8,974 nucleotides of DNA from contig JAQCJS010000028.1 in NCBI GenBank assembly GCA_027592975.1, positions 1 to 8,974 on the forward strand. Direction: 5' to 3'. Positions 1-6,176 of this stretch are shown here, piece by piece. A program made the position numbers and the translations under genes. Every line of letters starts with the position of its first letter. Position 1 is the stretch's first letter. The notes under the pieces are model-generated. The model did no database searches. It was not told the origin of the DNA and saw nothing but the letters and a program-made list of their open reading frames with translations. The stretch is from Chloroflexota bacterium (GTDB lineage Bacteria > Chloroflexota > Dehalococcoidia > UBA2979).

Positions 1-26
1 CCCTCCGGACGGAGGTGCAGCGATGA
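1..26 (+). CDS. Possible 3' end of an upstream gene (ECF sigma factor expected), overlapping the anti-sigma start
   Basis: In the frame ending with TGA at 24-26, the first bases read as an open tail, Leu-Arg-Thr-Glu-Val-Gln-Arg-stop. That stop would overlap the ATG of the next gene in an ATGA arrangement, a common translational-coupling geometry. RskA-type anti-sigma genes usually follow the gene for their ECF sigma factor, so a sigma factor is the natural guess. Only seven codons are visible, too few to recognise a family, so the identity is inference from context. Confidence 0.3.
11..15 (+). promoter_or_regulatory. Ribosome-binding site of the anti-sigma gene
   Basis: GGAGG lies 7 nt before the ATG at 23. 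The strong match and good spacing support this start. Confidence 0.7.
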
Positions 27-793
27 CCTGCGACGAGATCCGCGACCTGCTCGCCGGGTACACGCTGGACGCGCTGGACACGCACGAGATACAGCAGGTG
101 GACGAGCACCTGGCCGCCTGCCGCGACCATGACGACGAGTTGGTGGATCTGCGCGCGACCGGCATGGCGCTGGCGCTGCTGGACGACGCCGCGGCATCGG
201 CCCAGCTGCGCGACCGCGTCCGCGCCGCCGCCGGGCCGATGCCGCTCTACGCCCTCGGTCCCGACGACATGCTGGACGCCGACGACGCCCTCGACGACAT
301 CGAGGAGATCGAGGAGCCCGAGCGCGGCAACGGCAGACGCGCGCCCGCCGCGTGGTCGCGCTTCGCCCCCGGGCGCGAGGGCAGGTGGTGGCTGGTGGGC
401 ATGGCCGCGACGATCGCGATCGTGATGTTCGGCGCGGGCTGGATCGCCGGCACGCGCAACGCGCCCGCCTCCCAGCCCGCCGTGCGCTACTCCTACGAGA
501 TGCGCAGCCCCACCGGCCAGCTCGTGCGCTTCGCGGGCATCGAGGGCACGGACCGCGTGACCGTGACGATGGACGGAATCGAGACACTGCCGGAGGGGCG
601 CCAGTACCAGGTCTGGGCGATCCGCGACGGCAAGTGGTTGAGCCTCGGCTCCTGCAACACGAACGCCCGCGGCTGGTGGAAGGGCGACTTCGAGTTCACG
701 CTCCACCGCGGCGAGGAAGTCGCGGTGACCGTCGAACCCACCGGCGGCAGCCCCAAACCCTCGACCCCCACGCTGCTCCGCACGAAGCTCTAG
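23..793 (+). CDS. RskA-type anti-sigma factor with zinc-finger-like N-terminus
   Basis: This 256-residue single-pass membrane protein probably binds and silences an ECF sigma factor at the inner face of the membrane. Residues 1-45 resemble the anti-sigma zinc-binding domain: Cys3, then His29-x3-Cys33-x2-His36. The usual last ligand is Cys, so His36 is an unusual substitution. Residues 81-100 form a very acidic linker rich in Asp and Glu. One hydrophobic segment at about 122-143 follows a basic stretch. Residues 150-250 match the RskA C-terminal domain, including a Gly-Arg-Gln-Tyr-Gln-Val-Trp-Ala strand typical of that extracytoplasmic fold. The start is supported by GGAGG 7 nt upstream. In the family, regulated proteolysis of the anti-sigma factor releases the sigma factor; that is known of relatives, not visible here. 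The gene converges with the MFS gene, with only 4 nt between the stop codons. Confidence 0.88.
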   Translation: MTCDEIRDLLAGYTLDALDTHEIQQVDEHLAACRDHDDELVDLRATGMALALLDDAAASAQLRDRVRAAAGPMPLYALGPDDMLDADDALDDIEEIEEPERGNGRRAPAAWSRFAPGREGRWWLVGMAATIAIVMFGAGWIAGTRNAPASQPAVRYSYEMRSPTGQLVRFAGIEGTDRVTVTMDGIETLPEGRQYQVWAIRDGKWLSLGSCNTNARGWWKGDFEFTLHRGEEVAVTVEPTGGSPKPSTPTLLRTKL

Positions 794-797
794 CGCG

Positions 798-2081
798 CTA
801 CGCCGCCTCCGGCTGCGCGGACTCCGGCCTCTTCGGCGGGCGCGCGAGGAGGATCAGCGCGATGCCGAAGAACTGGAACGCGGCGAACGCGCTGAACGCC
901 AGCACGTAGTCACCCGCCCAGTCGTACAGCGCCCCCGCCAGCACCGGCCCCGCGCCGCCGAAGACGATCGTGAACGGCATCGCGATCCCTCGGATCGATC
1001 CGAGGTGCGCGCGCCCGAAGTACGAGGCCCACACCGTCTCCTGCAGCGGCAGGATGCCGCCCACGCCCGTGCCGTACGCGATCATCACCGCCAGCATCAC
1101 CCATTCGTTCTGCGTGCCCAGCGCCGGCGCGAGACTGACCATGGTGACCGCGGAGATCAGGAAGCTGACCACGCTCAGGTAGCGCGCGTGGTACCGATCC
1201 ATCAGCCAGCCCCACACGAACTTCGCGCCCATCGCCGTCCACGCGAAGCCGCTGAAGATCAGCGCCGCGCGCGGTCGCGGGATGCCGCCGTCCGTCATGA
1301 ACGGGACCAGGTGCAACAGCATCGCCCCGTAGCCGATGCCCGCGATCCCGAAGGCGAGGATCACCAGCCACAGCGCGCGCGTCCACTGCACCTCCGTCGC
1401 CGCCGTGGCACGGCCGTTCCTCGCGGCGAAGGCGGTTGCCTGCTCGGACGACATGCCGTCCGGCGTCAGCCCGTAGCGCTCCGGCGCGGCGCGCATCACC
1501 AGCACCGTCGGCGCCATGAGCACCCACACCAGCACGCCCAGCAGCACCCATGCCTCGCGCCACCCGGCCGCATCGATGAACATCGCCAGCGGCACGGCGA
1601 CGACGCCGCCCGAGGAGATGCCGGCGGCCGCGATCGCGATCGCCAGCCCGCGCCGCGCGACGAACCACTTCGCCAGCGTGACGTTGACGACCAGGTTGCC
1701 GATCATCGCCGTCCCCGCAGCCGAGGCGATTCCACGCACGAGGTAGAACTGCCACGGCTCCTGCACGAGACTGGTGGCGATCAGCGCCGCACCCCCGATC
1801 ACCGATCCGGCGATCATCAGCAGGCGCGGGCCGCGACGGTCGAGCGTGGTGCCGATGACCAGACCCAGCAGTCCCGTCACCACCGTCGACACGGTCTGCA
1901 CGATCGAGAACGACTCGCGCGACCAGCCGAGGTCGTCCGTCATCGGCGTCAGGAACACGCCGCCCGCGTACGCCTGCGTGGAGGACGACACGAGCTGCGC
2001 CACCACCGCCGCCGCGACGATGTACCACCCGTAGAAGACACGAGGACGCGCGGGACCCTGGATCGGAGCGCTGGCAGCCAT
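798..2081 (-). CDS. MFS transporter, monocarboxylate/OFA-like
   Basis: This 427-residue inner-membrane permease, counted from the ATG at 2081, has about twelve hydrophobic segments. The N-terminal Phe-Tyr-Gly-Trp-Tyr-Ile-Val lead-in is typical of monocarboxylate/oxalate-formate-like major facilitators. The loop after TM2 carries motif A (Gly-Thr-Thr-Leu-Asp-Arg-Arg-Gly-Pro-Arg, about residues 77-86), and a related Trp-Leu-Met-Asp-Arg-Tyr occurs in the second half. A cytoplasmic loop of about 50 polar residues near the middle separates the two six-helix halves. The substrate cannot be read from sequence; small organic anions or carboxylates are a guess from the subfamily. A GTG start at 2090 would add three residues: AGGGG lies 4 nt before that GTG and 13 nt before the ATG, so the start is unsettled. 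The gene follows the SDR gene by about 60 nt with no terminator seen, so the two are probably co-transcribed. Confidence 0.9.
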   Translation of the reverse strand: MAASAPIQGPARPRVFYGWYIVAAAVVAQLVSSSTQAYAGGVFLTPMTDDLGWSRESFSIVQTVSTVVTGLLGLVIGTTLDRRGPRLLMIAGSVIGGAALIATSLVQEPWQFYLVRGIASAAGTAMIGNLVVNVTLAKWFVARRGLAIAIAAAGISSGGVVAVPLAMFIDAAGWREAWVLLGVLVWVLMAPTVLVMRAAPERYGLTPDGMSSEQATAFAARNGRATAATEVQWTRALWLVILAFGIAGIGYGAMLLHLVPFMTDGGIPRPRAALIFSGFAWTAMGAKFVWGWLMDRYHARYLSVVSFLISAVTMVSLAPALGTQNEWVMLAVMIAYGTGVGGILPLQETVWASYFGRAHLGSIRGIAMPFTIVFGGAGPVLAGALYDWAGDYVLAFSAFAAFQFFGIALILLARPPKRPESAQPEAA

Positions 2082-2147
2082 GCGCCGCACGCTACCCCTG
2101 GCCGCGCGCAGTCGCCATCACGGATCGGGCGGTGTGTGCGAGGAGCG

Positions 2148-2975
2148 CTAGGGCGCGGTGGCCTTGCCGGTCTCCTGCAGCTTGCGCAGGCCGTCCCACG
2201 TGGTGTCCTCGCGCATCTTCTCGGCGACCAGGGGGATGCTGTAGAAGTGGCCGCCGTTGAAGTTCACGGCGTCGTCCGCGCTGGCCATCCAGACCACGGC
2301 GCGGCCCATCACGTGCTCGGCCTCGGCGCGCTCTGGCGGGATCGCGCTCGCGCCGCGGACGTAGCGGTGGCCGGGGGTGGAGACCACGGCGGTCGGGGAG
2401 AGCGAGAAGGAGCGGATGCCCTGGTCGCCGTAGTCGGCGGCCACGGCCTGCGCCAGCTTGCGCACCGCCTGCTTCGTCACCGCGTACGCGCTGCTGTTCT
2501 TGCCGGCGTGGTCCGCGCCCACGCTGGAGATGTTCACGATCGTGCCCGTGCCGCGCGGGAGCATCGACTCGAGCGCGAGCTTCGAGGCGACCACGGTGCC
2601 GCGCACGTTGAGCTGCCACAGCAGGTCCCAGCGCTTGATCGACAGCTCCTGGAAGTTGCCCGGGAAGTTCAGCCCGGCGTTGTTCACGACGATGTCGACG
2701 TGGCCGAACTCCTTCGCCGCCGCCTCGAACAGCGCGGTGATGGACTCCTCCTTCGTGACGTCGCAGACCACGGGCAGCGCGCGCACGCCGAGGGCGCGGC
2801 ACTCCTCCGCGACGGTGTGGATCGTGCCGGGGAGGCGCGGGTCGGACTCCGTCTCCGTGCGCGCGGCGATCACCACGTCCGCGCCCTCGCGCGCCAGCTC
2901 CACCGCGATGTTCCGTCCGATGCCGCGGCTTGCGCCCGTGACCAGACCGACCTTGCCTGCGAGAAGACCTGCCAC
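2148..2975 (-). CDS. SDR-family oxidoreductase, HSDL2-like
   Basis: This 275-residue cytoplasmic NAD(P)-dependent dehydrogenase has the classical short-chain fold. Visible motifs are Thr13-Gly-Ala-Ser-Arg-Gly-Ile-Gly20 (cofactor loop), Asp72 (adenine contact), Asn98-Asn-Ala-Gly101, Asn123, Ser150/Ser151 and the catalytic Tyr164-x3-Lys168. Arg39 after the second strand suggests preference for NADP(H). The segment at about 36-70, with Ala-Ala-Arg-Thr followed by Pro-Arg-Leu-Pro-Gly-Thr-Ile-His-Thr, closely resembles the hydroxysteroid dehydrogenase-like 2 (HSDL2) group; this is from memory, not a search. HSDL2 proteins often carry a C-terminal SCP2 lipid-binding domain, which is absent here. 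The start is GTG, supported by GAGG 6 nt upstream. The substrate is unknown, but a hydroxyacyl or other lipid-derived compound would fit the acyl-CoA genes in the window. It is the first gene of an apparent SDR-MFS unit. Confidence 0.9.
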   Translation of the reverse strand: MAGLLAGKVGLVTGASRGIGRNIAVELAREGADVVIAARTETESDPRLPGTIHTVAEECRALGVRALPVVCDVTKEESITALFEAAAKEFGHVDIVVNNAGLNFPGNFQELSIKRWDLLWQLNVRGTVVASKLALESMLPRGTGTIVNISSVGADHAGKNSSAYAVTKQAVRKLAQAVAADYGDQGIRSFSLSPTAVVSTPGHRYVRGASAIPPERAEAEHVMGRAVVWMASADDAVNFNGGHFYSIPLVAEKMREDTTWDGLRKLQETGKATAP

Positions 2976-2991
2976 CGTGCACCTCGTTGTG

Positions 2992-3030
2992 AATGTCGTG
3001 AGTGTGAGTGTCGTGAGTGTGAGTGTCGTG
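2992..3030. repeat. 15-bp tandem repeat in the SDR leader
   Basis: The unit AGTGTGAGTGTCGTG occurs perfectly twice (3001-3015 and 3016-3030). It is preceded by a nine-base partial copy with one mismatch (2992-3000). The array begins 17 nt upstream of the SDR start codon, just beyond its ribosome-binding site, so it would lie in the 5' leader or promoter of the SDR-MFS unit. It could be a protein-binding repeat or simple slippage; nothing in the sequence decides between them. Confidence 0.75.
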
Positions 3031-3035
3031 AGAGC

Positions 3036-3072
3036 GTGACCGCGTGCCGCGAAGCATGCCGCGCGGCGTCAC
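3036..3072. other. Imperfect hairpin in the SDR leader
   Basis: An outer stem GTGAC/GTCAC (3036-3040 with 3068-3072) stacks on an inner GCCGCG/CGCGGC stem (3046-3051 with 3062-3067), leaving a 5-nt bulge on one side. It lies between the 15-bp repeat and the terminator of the upstream gene. At this GC content such pairing can arise by chance, so a regulatory role is only a possibility. Confidence 0.25.
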
Positions 3073-3208
3073 CTTGGACCAGGCGCGCGGCGGCGACGCA
3101 CACGCTAGGACGCGCGCGGCGACGCCACTACAAACAGCGTGATTGCACCGCCGGGCGTTGCCCGCGCCGCCTCGGTTCCCGCGCGACGCATCGGGACGTC
3201 CGGGGACG

Positions 3209-3240
3209 CAGAAGGCGCCGGGGAAACCCGGCGCCTTCTG
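3209..3240 (-). terminator. Hairpin terminator after the substrate-binding protein gene
   Basis: A perfect 14-bp stem (3209-3222 with 3227-3240) closes a 4-nt loop, GAAA on the plus strand. It starts 38 nt past the stop of the substrate-binding protein gene. No U-tract follows on either strand, so it is a non-canonical intrinsic terminator or a 3'-end stabilising hairpin. The arms contain GGCGCC, as in the hairpins at 5126 and 8663. Confidence 0.75.
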
Positions 3241-3253
3241 TGAATGCACTAGC

Positions 3254-3270
3254 GCGATCGATCGCGATCG
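3254..3270. repeat. Overlapping GATC-rich palindromes
   Basis: GCGATCGATCGC (3254-3265) overlaps GATCGCGATC (3260-3269), giving three GATC sites within 14 bases, directly after the substrate-binding protein stop codon. This may be only part of the gene's 3' end structure. No function can be assigned. Confidence 0.35.
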
Positions 3271-3278
3271 AATGCGGT

Positions 3279-5000
3279 TTAGGCGTCCTTCCAGACGTGC
3301 CACATCTCGCGGTTGTCGTAACCCTCGTGACGTGAGTAGTCCTTGACGCTCTTCTGGGCCCACTGCGAGGACCGAGTGGTAGCACGCCAGATGTAGTGGG
3401 CGTTCTTCGCCTCGAGCTTCTGGATCTCACGGAGCGTCTCCCAACGCTCCTTCGGGTTGGTCTGGATCGCCTGCTTCTCGACCAGCGCCGTCATCGCCGG
3501 GTCGTTGACGCGGCTCTGGTTGGCGATGCCCTTCGGGTGCAGCCAGTAGGCCACGTACGGATCCGGATCCGAGTAGTAGCGGCCGGGGCCCCACAGGATG
3601 CCCTCGAAGTTGAACGGCGGCCGGTAGACGCTTTTGATCCAGACGCCGTACTCGATCGACCTGATGGTGGCATCAACGCCGCCCAGCTTCAGGTCGCCGA
3701 CGATGCGCTCGGACGAGTCCCGGTAGCCCCCGTTCGTGAAGTACTGCGGGCAGACGACGATCTCGGTCTTGAAGCCGTTCGGGTGCCCCGCCGCGGCCAG
3801 GAGCTTCTTCGCCTCCGCCACGTCGTGCTTCATGAACTTGAACATGTCTGGCAGGTCTTTCGGCTTGAGCGCTTCAGGGTGGGGCAGGAGCGCAGTGCCG
3901 TAGGGGTCAGCGTCGCCCAGGTGGACGGACGCGACCTCTGCGTTTCGGTTGTACAGCAGGCCGATCGCCTGGCGCACACGCACGTCGTTGAACGGCGGCT
4001 TGGTGTGGTTCATTGAGATCCACGCGCTGTTGCCGTTTGCGGCCTGCTCGGTCGCCTCCTTGCCCACGGCCTTGCGCAGGTCCTGGTTCAGCGAGGCACC
4101 CAGCGGGACCGTGAGGAGGTCGATCTGCTTGGTGCGGAACGCCGCGGACATGGCCGCCTGGTCCGGGATCACGAGATACTGGATCTCGTCCAGGTTGATC
4201 TTGCCCTTGTTCCAGTACTCAGCGTTCTTCTTGAAGACGATCTTCGAACCCTGGCTCCACTGCGTCCGGATGAACGGGCCGGTGCCGATCGGCGCCTTCT
4301 CGTGGTCGCCCTTGCTGTCGGCGGTGACGATCTCCTTCGGGTGGATGCGCCAGCCGTAGTGACCGGAGGAGAAGTTCAGCAGCGGCGCGTACGGCGTGGA
4401 CGTCTTGATCCGCAGCGTGGTGGCGTCCACCGCCGTCACCTCGGTGACAGCCTTGTAGTCGTTCTTCCACTGCCGGTGCCCGCGCAGCCTGTCGATCGAC
4501 TCCTTGACGTCCTCCACGGTCATCGCGCGGCCGTTCACCGGCGCCACGTTGTGGAACTTCACGCCCTGGCGGATCTTGAAGATGTACGTGGTGTTATCCG
4601 GCTGCTCCGGGATCGCCGTGGCGATCGACGGAACCACCTCCACGCTGAAACCGTCCTTGCCGGGGCCGGTGGCCACGTCAGTCAGCTTGTCGTAGGCGTG
4701 GCTGCCCACGCCGACCGTGATGCCGGCCGCCTGGAAGAGGCCCCAGCCCGGCGGATCCCCGACGATGGAGGTCTTGAGGACGCCACCCATCTTCTTGGCC
4801 GCCGGAGCGGTGGTCGCCTGCGGCGCACCGGTGGTCTTGCCCGGCGGCGCCGCTGTGGGCGAGGCGGTTCCACCACCGTCACCACCACCACAACCGATCA
4901 GCGCCGCCGCGCCCAGGCCCGCAAGCCCAGCCGCCGACCCTCGGATCATCCGACGGCGGCTGACCGCCGCTCCGGACCATCTGCCTGACATCCCTACCAT
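3279..5000 (-). CDS. ABC transporter substrate-binding protein, family 5 (peptide/nickel/opine type), Tat lipoprotein
   Basis: This 573-residue exported lipoprotein would capture a ligand outside the membrane and pass it to the permeases encoded upstream. The N-terminus has a twin-arginine signal (Ser14-Arg-Arg-Arg-Met-Ile-Arg20), a hydrophobic stretch and the lipobox Leu34-Ile-Gly-Cys37, so Cys37 should be lipidated. A Gly/Asp run and a Thr/Ala/Pro-rich linker reach to about residue 70. The mature part has family 5 hallmarks, such as a Gly-Thr-Gly-Pro-Phe segment followed by Asn-x-Glu-Tyr-Trp. Length is usual for the family. Family 5 proteins bind peptides, metals, opines, sugars or other small molecules, so the ligand is unknown. 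The start at 5000 has GGAGGG 12 nt upstream; Met4 is an alternative. The gene follows permease C but is separated by a hairpin and about 190 nt, so it is probably also transcribed on its own. Confidence 0.93.
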   Translation of the reverse strand: MVGMSGRWSGAAVSRRRMIRGSAAGLAGLGAAALIGCGGGDGGGTASPTAAPPGKTTGAPQATTAPAAKKMGGVLKTSIVGDPPGWGLFQAAGITVGVGSHAYDKLTDVATGPGKDGFSVEVVPSIATAIPEQPDNTTYIFKIRQGVKFHNVAPVNGRAMTVEDVKESIDRLRGHRQWKNDYKAVTEVTAVDATTLRIKTSTPYAPLLNFSSGHYGWRIHPKEIVTADSKGDHEKAPIGTGPFIRTQWSQGSKIVFKKNAEYWNKGKINLDEIQYLVIPDQAAMSAAFRTKQIDLLTVPLGASLNQDLRKAVGKEATEQAANGNSAWISMNHTKPPFNDVRVRQAIGLLYNRNAEVASVHLGDADPYGTALLPHPEALKPKDLPDMFKFMKHDVAEAKKLLAAAGHPNGFKTEIVVCPQYFTNGGYRDSSERIVGDLKLGGVDATIRSIEYGVWIKSVYRPPFNFEGILWGPGRYYSDPDPYVAYWLHPKGIANQSRVNDPAMTALVEKQAIQTNPKERWETLREIQKLEAKNAHYIWRATTRSSQWAQKSVKDYSRHEGYDNREMWHVWKDA

Positions 5001-5060
5001 CGCGATGCTGCTCCCTCCGGCGGCGAGTCACGGCCGGGAGACCGCTTACCGCCGGGGACA

Positions 5061-5090
5061 CCGTATTACATTAGTTATCCTGCATTCGTG
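5061..5090 (-). promoter_or_regulatory. AT-rich island, candidate promoter or operator of the substrate-binding protein gene
   Basis: A short AT-rich stretch (5064-5079) stands out in otherwise GC-rich sequence, 60-90 nt upstream of the substrate-binding protein start and after the permease hairpin. On the minus strand it holds TAATAC, preceded by TG with one base between, a possible extended -10 box. A convincing -35 box is not seen at 17 nt. The same stretch has a weak dyad (ATTAC-ATTA-GTTAT, one mismatch) that could be an operator. Position and composition are seen; promoter function is inferred. Confidence 0.35.
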
Positions 5091-5125
5091 CCAGGCCGCA
5101 CGAAGAAGCGACCTCTCCACAACGG

Positions 5126-5155
5126 CAGCGGCGCCGGATTGCTCCGGCGCCGCTG
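5126..5155 (-). terminator. Hairpin terminator/attenuator after permease C
   Basis: A perfect 13-bp stem (5126-5138 with 5143-5155) closes a 4-nt loop, 37 nt past the permease C stop. No U-tract follows. It probably ends or reduces transcription from the crotonase-PHP-permease unit before the substrate-binding protein gene, or protects the permease mRNA 3' end. The core GGCGCCGG is shared with the hairpin at 3209-3240. Confidence 0.72.
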
Positions 5156-5192
5156 TACGCATTCAACCGGGGACGAAGGGGCGGCTGAGTCG

Positions 5193-6113
5193 CTAGTGGC
5201 CGCTGCCTCGCGAGCCACGCAGACGCGGATCCAGGATGTCGCGGAGCGAGTCGCCGAAGAGGTTCAGCGCGACCACGACGATCGTCAGGGCCAGGCCGGG
5301 CGCGATCGCCATCCACGGCGCGCGGATCATATACCGCAGGCCGGCGCCGCTGAGCATGTTGCCCCACGTCGGCACGTTCAGCGGGACGCCCAGGCCCAGG
5401 AACGACAGGGACGCCTCCACGATGATCGCAACGCCCAACTGGATGGAGGCGATGACGATGATCGGGGCCATGATGTTCGGCAGGACGTGCCGCGCCATGA
5501 GGCGGAGCGATGTCATGCCCAGCGATTCCGCCGCCTCGATGTATGGCATCCCGCGCACGGCGAGCGTGCTCCCTCGGACCACGCGGGAGGCGCGTGGTGC
5601 GATGCCGATCGCCACGGCGAACGTGACGTTCCACATGCCGGCACCGAACGAGGCGACGATCGTGAGCGCGAGCAGGATGTTCGGCACCGCCATCAGGATG
5701 TCGACGATGCGCTGCAAGAACATGTCCACGTAGCCACCGACGTACCCGGAGAGCACGCCGACGATGATGCCGATCCCGAGGCCGATGACGACGGCCACCA
5801 TGCCGACGCGCAGCGACACCTGCCCGCCGTAGATCACGCGGGTCAGTACGTCACGGCCGAGGTGATCCGTGCCGATCCAGTTGGTCAGCGAAGGCGGCTG
5901 CGCGAAGCGATCGGTCGCCTCGTCAATGCCGTACGGCGCGATCCACTCGGCGAACACCGTGACCGTGATCACGATGATCAGCAGGATGAGGCTGATCAGG
6001 CCCATCGGCTTCCGACGGAGTTGCCTGAGCGTGGAGAGGATCGGGCGAACAGCGTCGCCCAGAATCCCGAAGCCGCCGGACTGCGGCAGCGCTGCCGTTC
6101 CACCGGTTGCCAT
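5193..6113 (-). CDS. ABC transporter permease, DppC/OppC family
   Basis: This 306-residue inner-membrane subunit would form half of the translocation channel of a dipeptide-type importer. A cytoplasmic N-terminal stretch of about 37 residues precedes TM1 (38-57). The family signature Gly81-Thr-Asp-His-Leu-Gly-Arg-Asp88 lies in the first external loop, as in OppC/DppC proteins. About five more membrane segments follow. The cytoplasmic EAA loop at 193-213 (Glu-Ala-Ala-Glu-Ser-Leu-Gly, ending His-Val-Leu-Pro-Asn) is the expected docking site for the ATPase. Length is normal for the family. The start ATG has AGGG 5 nt upstream. It follows permease B by 63 nt, a gap containing a small hairpin. No ATPase gene is adjacent. 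The substrate is not predictable from the permease. Confidence 0.95.
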   Translation of the reverse strand: MATGGTAALPQSGGFGILGDAVRPILSTLRQLRRKPMGLISLILLIIVITVTVFAEWIAPYGIDEATDRFAQPPSLTNWIGTDHLGRDVLTRVIYGGQVSLRVGMVAVVIGLGIGIIVGVLSGYVGGYVDMFLQRIVDILMAVPNILLALTIVASFGAGMWNVTFAVAIGIAPRASRVVRGSTLAVRGMPYIEAAESLGMTSLRLMARHVLPNIMAPIIVIASIQLGVAIIVEASLSFLGLGVPLNVPTWGNMLSGAGLRYMIRAPWMAIAPGLALTIVVVALNLFGDSLRDILDPRLRGSRGSGH

Positions 6114-6129
6114 TGCGTCCCTGCTTTCT

Positions 6130-6147
6130 CTTCGAGTCGCGTCGAAG
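6130..6147 (-). other. Small hairpin between permease B and permease C
   Basis: CTTCGA and TCGAAG (6130-6135 with 6142-6147) can form a 6-bp stem with a 6-nt loop, just upstream of the permease C ribosome-binding site. It could tune translation or RNA processing between the two permease cistrons. It is short enough to be chance. Confidence 0.3.
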
Positions 6148-6176
6148 CGGATGCGGCTTAGTCTACGAACACTGCG

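Larger units (their letters stand above)
2976..3278. other. 303-nt intergenic region between SDR and substrate-binding protein
   Basis: No credible gene is visible here on either strand. Reading in the minus direction, the region holds the GATC-rich palindromic stretch after the substrate-binding protein stop, the terminator hairpin, a featureless GC-rich part, the imperfect hairpin, the 15-bp tandem repeat and the SDR ribosome-binding site. A promoter for the SDR-MFS unit is expected between the terminator and the repeat. I could not identify convincing -35/-10 boxes. Confidence 0.6.

Noticed and set aside
794..797. Shared terminator between the converging anti-sigma and MFS genes
   Set aside because: Only 4 nt separate the stops, and no hairpin was evident at the junction, so any termination must occur inside the opposing gene.
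910..2028. Long open frame in the second minus-strand frame inside the MFS gene
   Set aside because: It is out of frame with a clear 12-TM transporter. Its composition is Arg/Gly/Asp-rich with no domain resemblance.
2992..3030. CRISPR-like array
   Set aside because: The copies are directly abutting 15-bp units without spacers, so this is a simple tandem repeat.
3101..3150. Possible -35/-10 promoter for the SDR on the minus strand (TTGTAG with TCCTAG at 17 nt)
   Set aside because: The -10 match is poor and the region is GC-rich; a chance pairing cannot be excluded.
1005..3335. A 776-codon open frame on the plus strand, spanning the MFS and SDR genes
   Set aside because: It lies antisense to two well-recognised genes. 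Its product is a low-complexity Arg/His/Ala/Asp-rich string, the usual artefact of stop-codon scarcity in high-GC DNA.
2092..3363. A 423-codon minus-strand frame across the SDR gene and intergenic region
   Set aside because: It overlaps the SDR in another frame and runs through the repeat and terminator. Its His-Asp-Thr-His repeats are merely the 15-bp DNA repeat translated.
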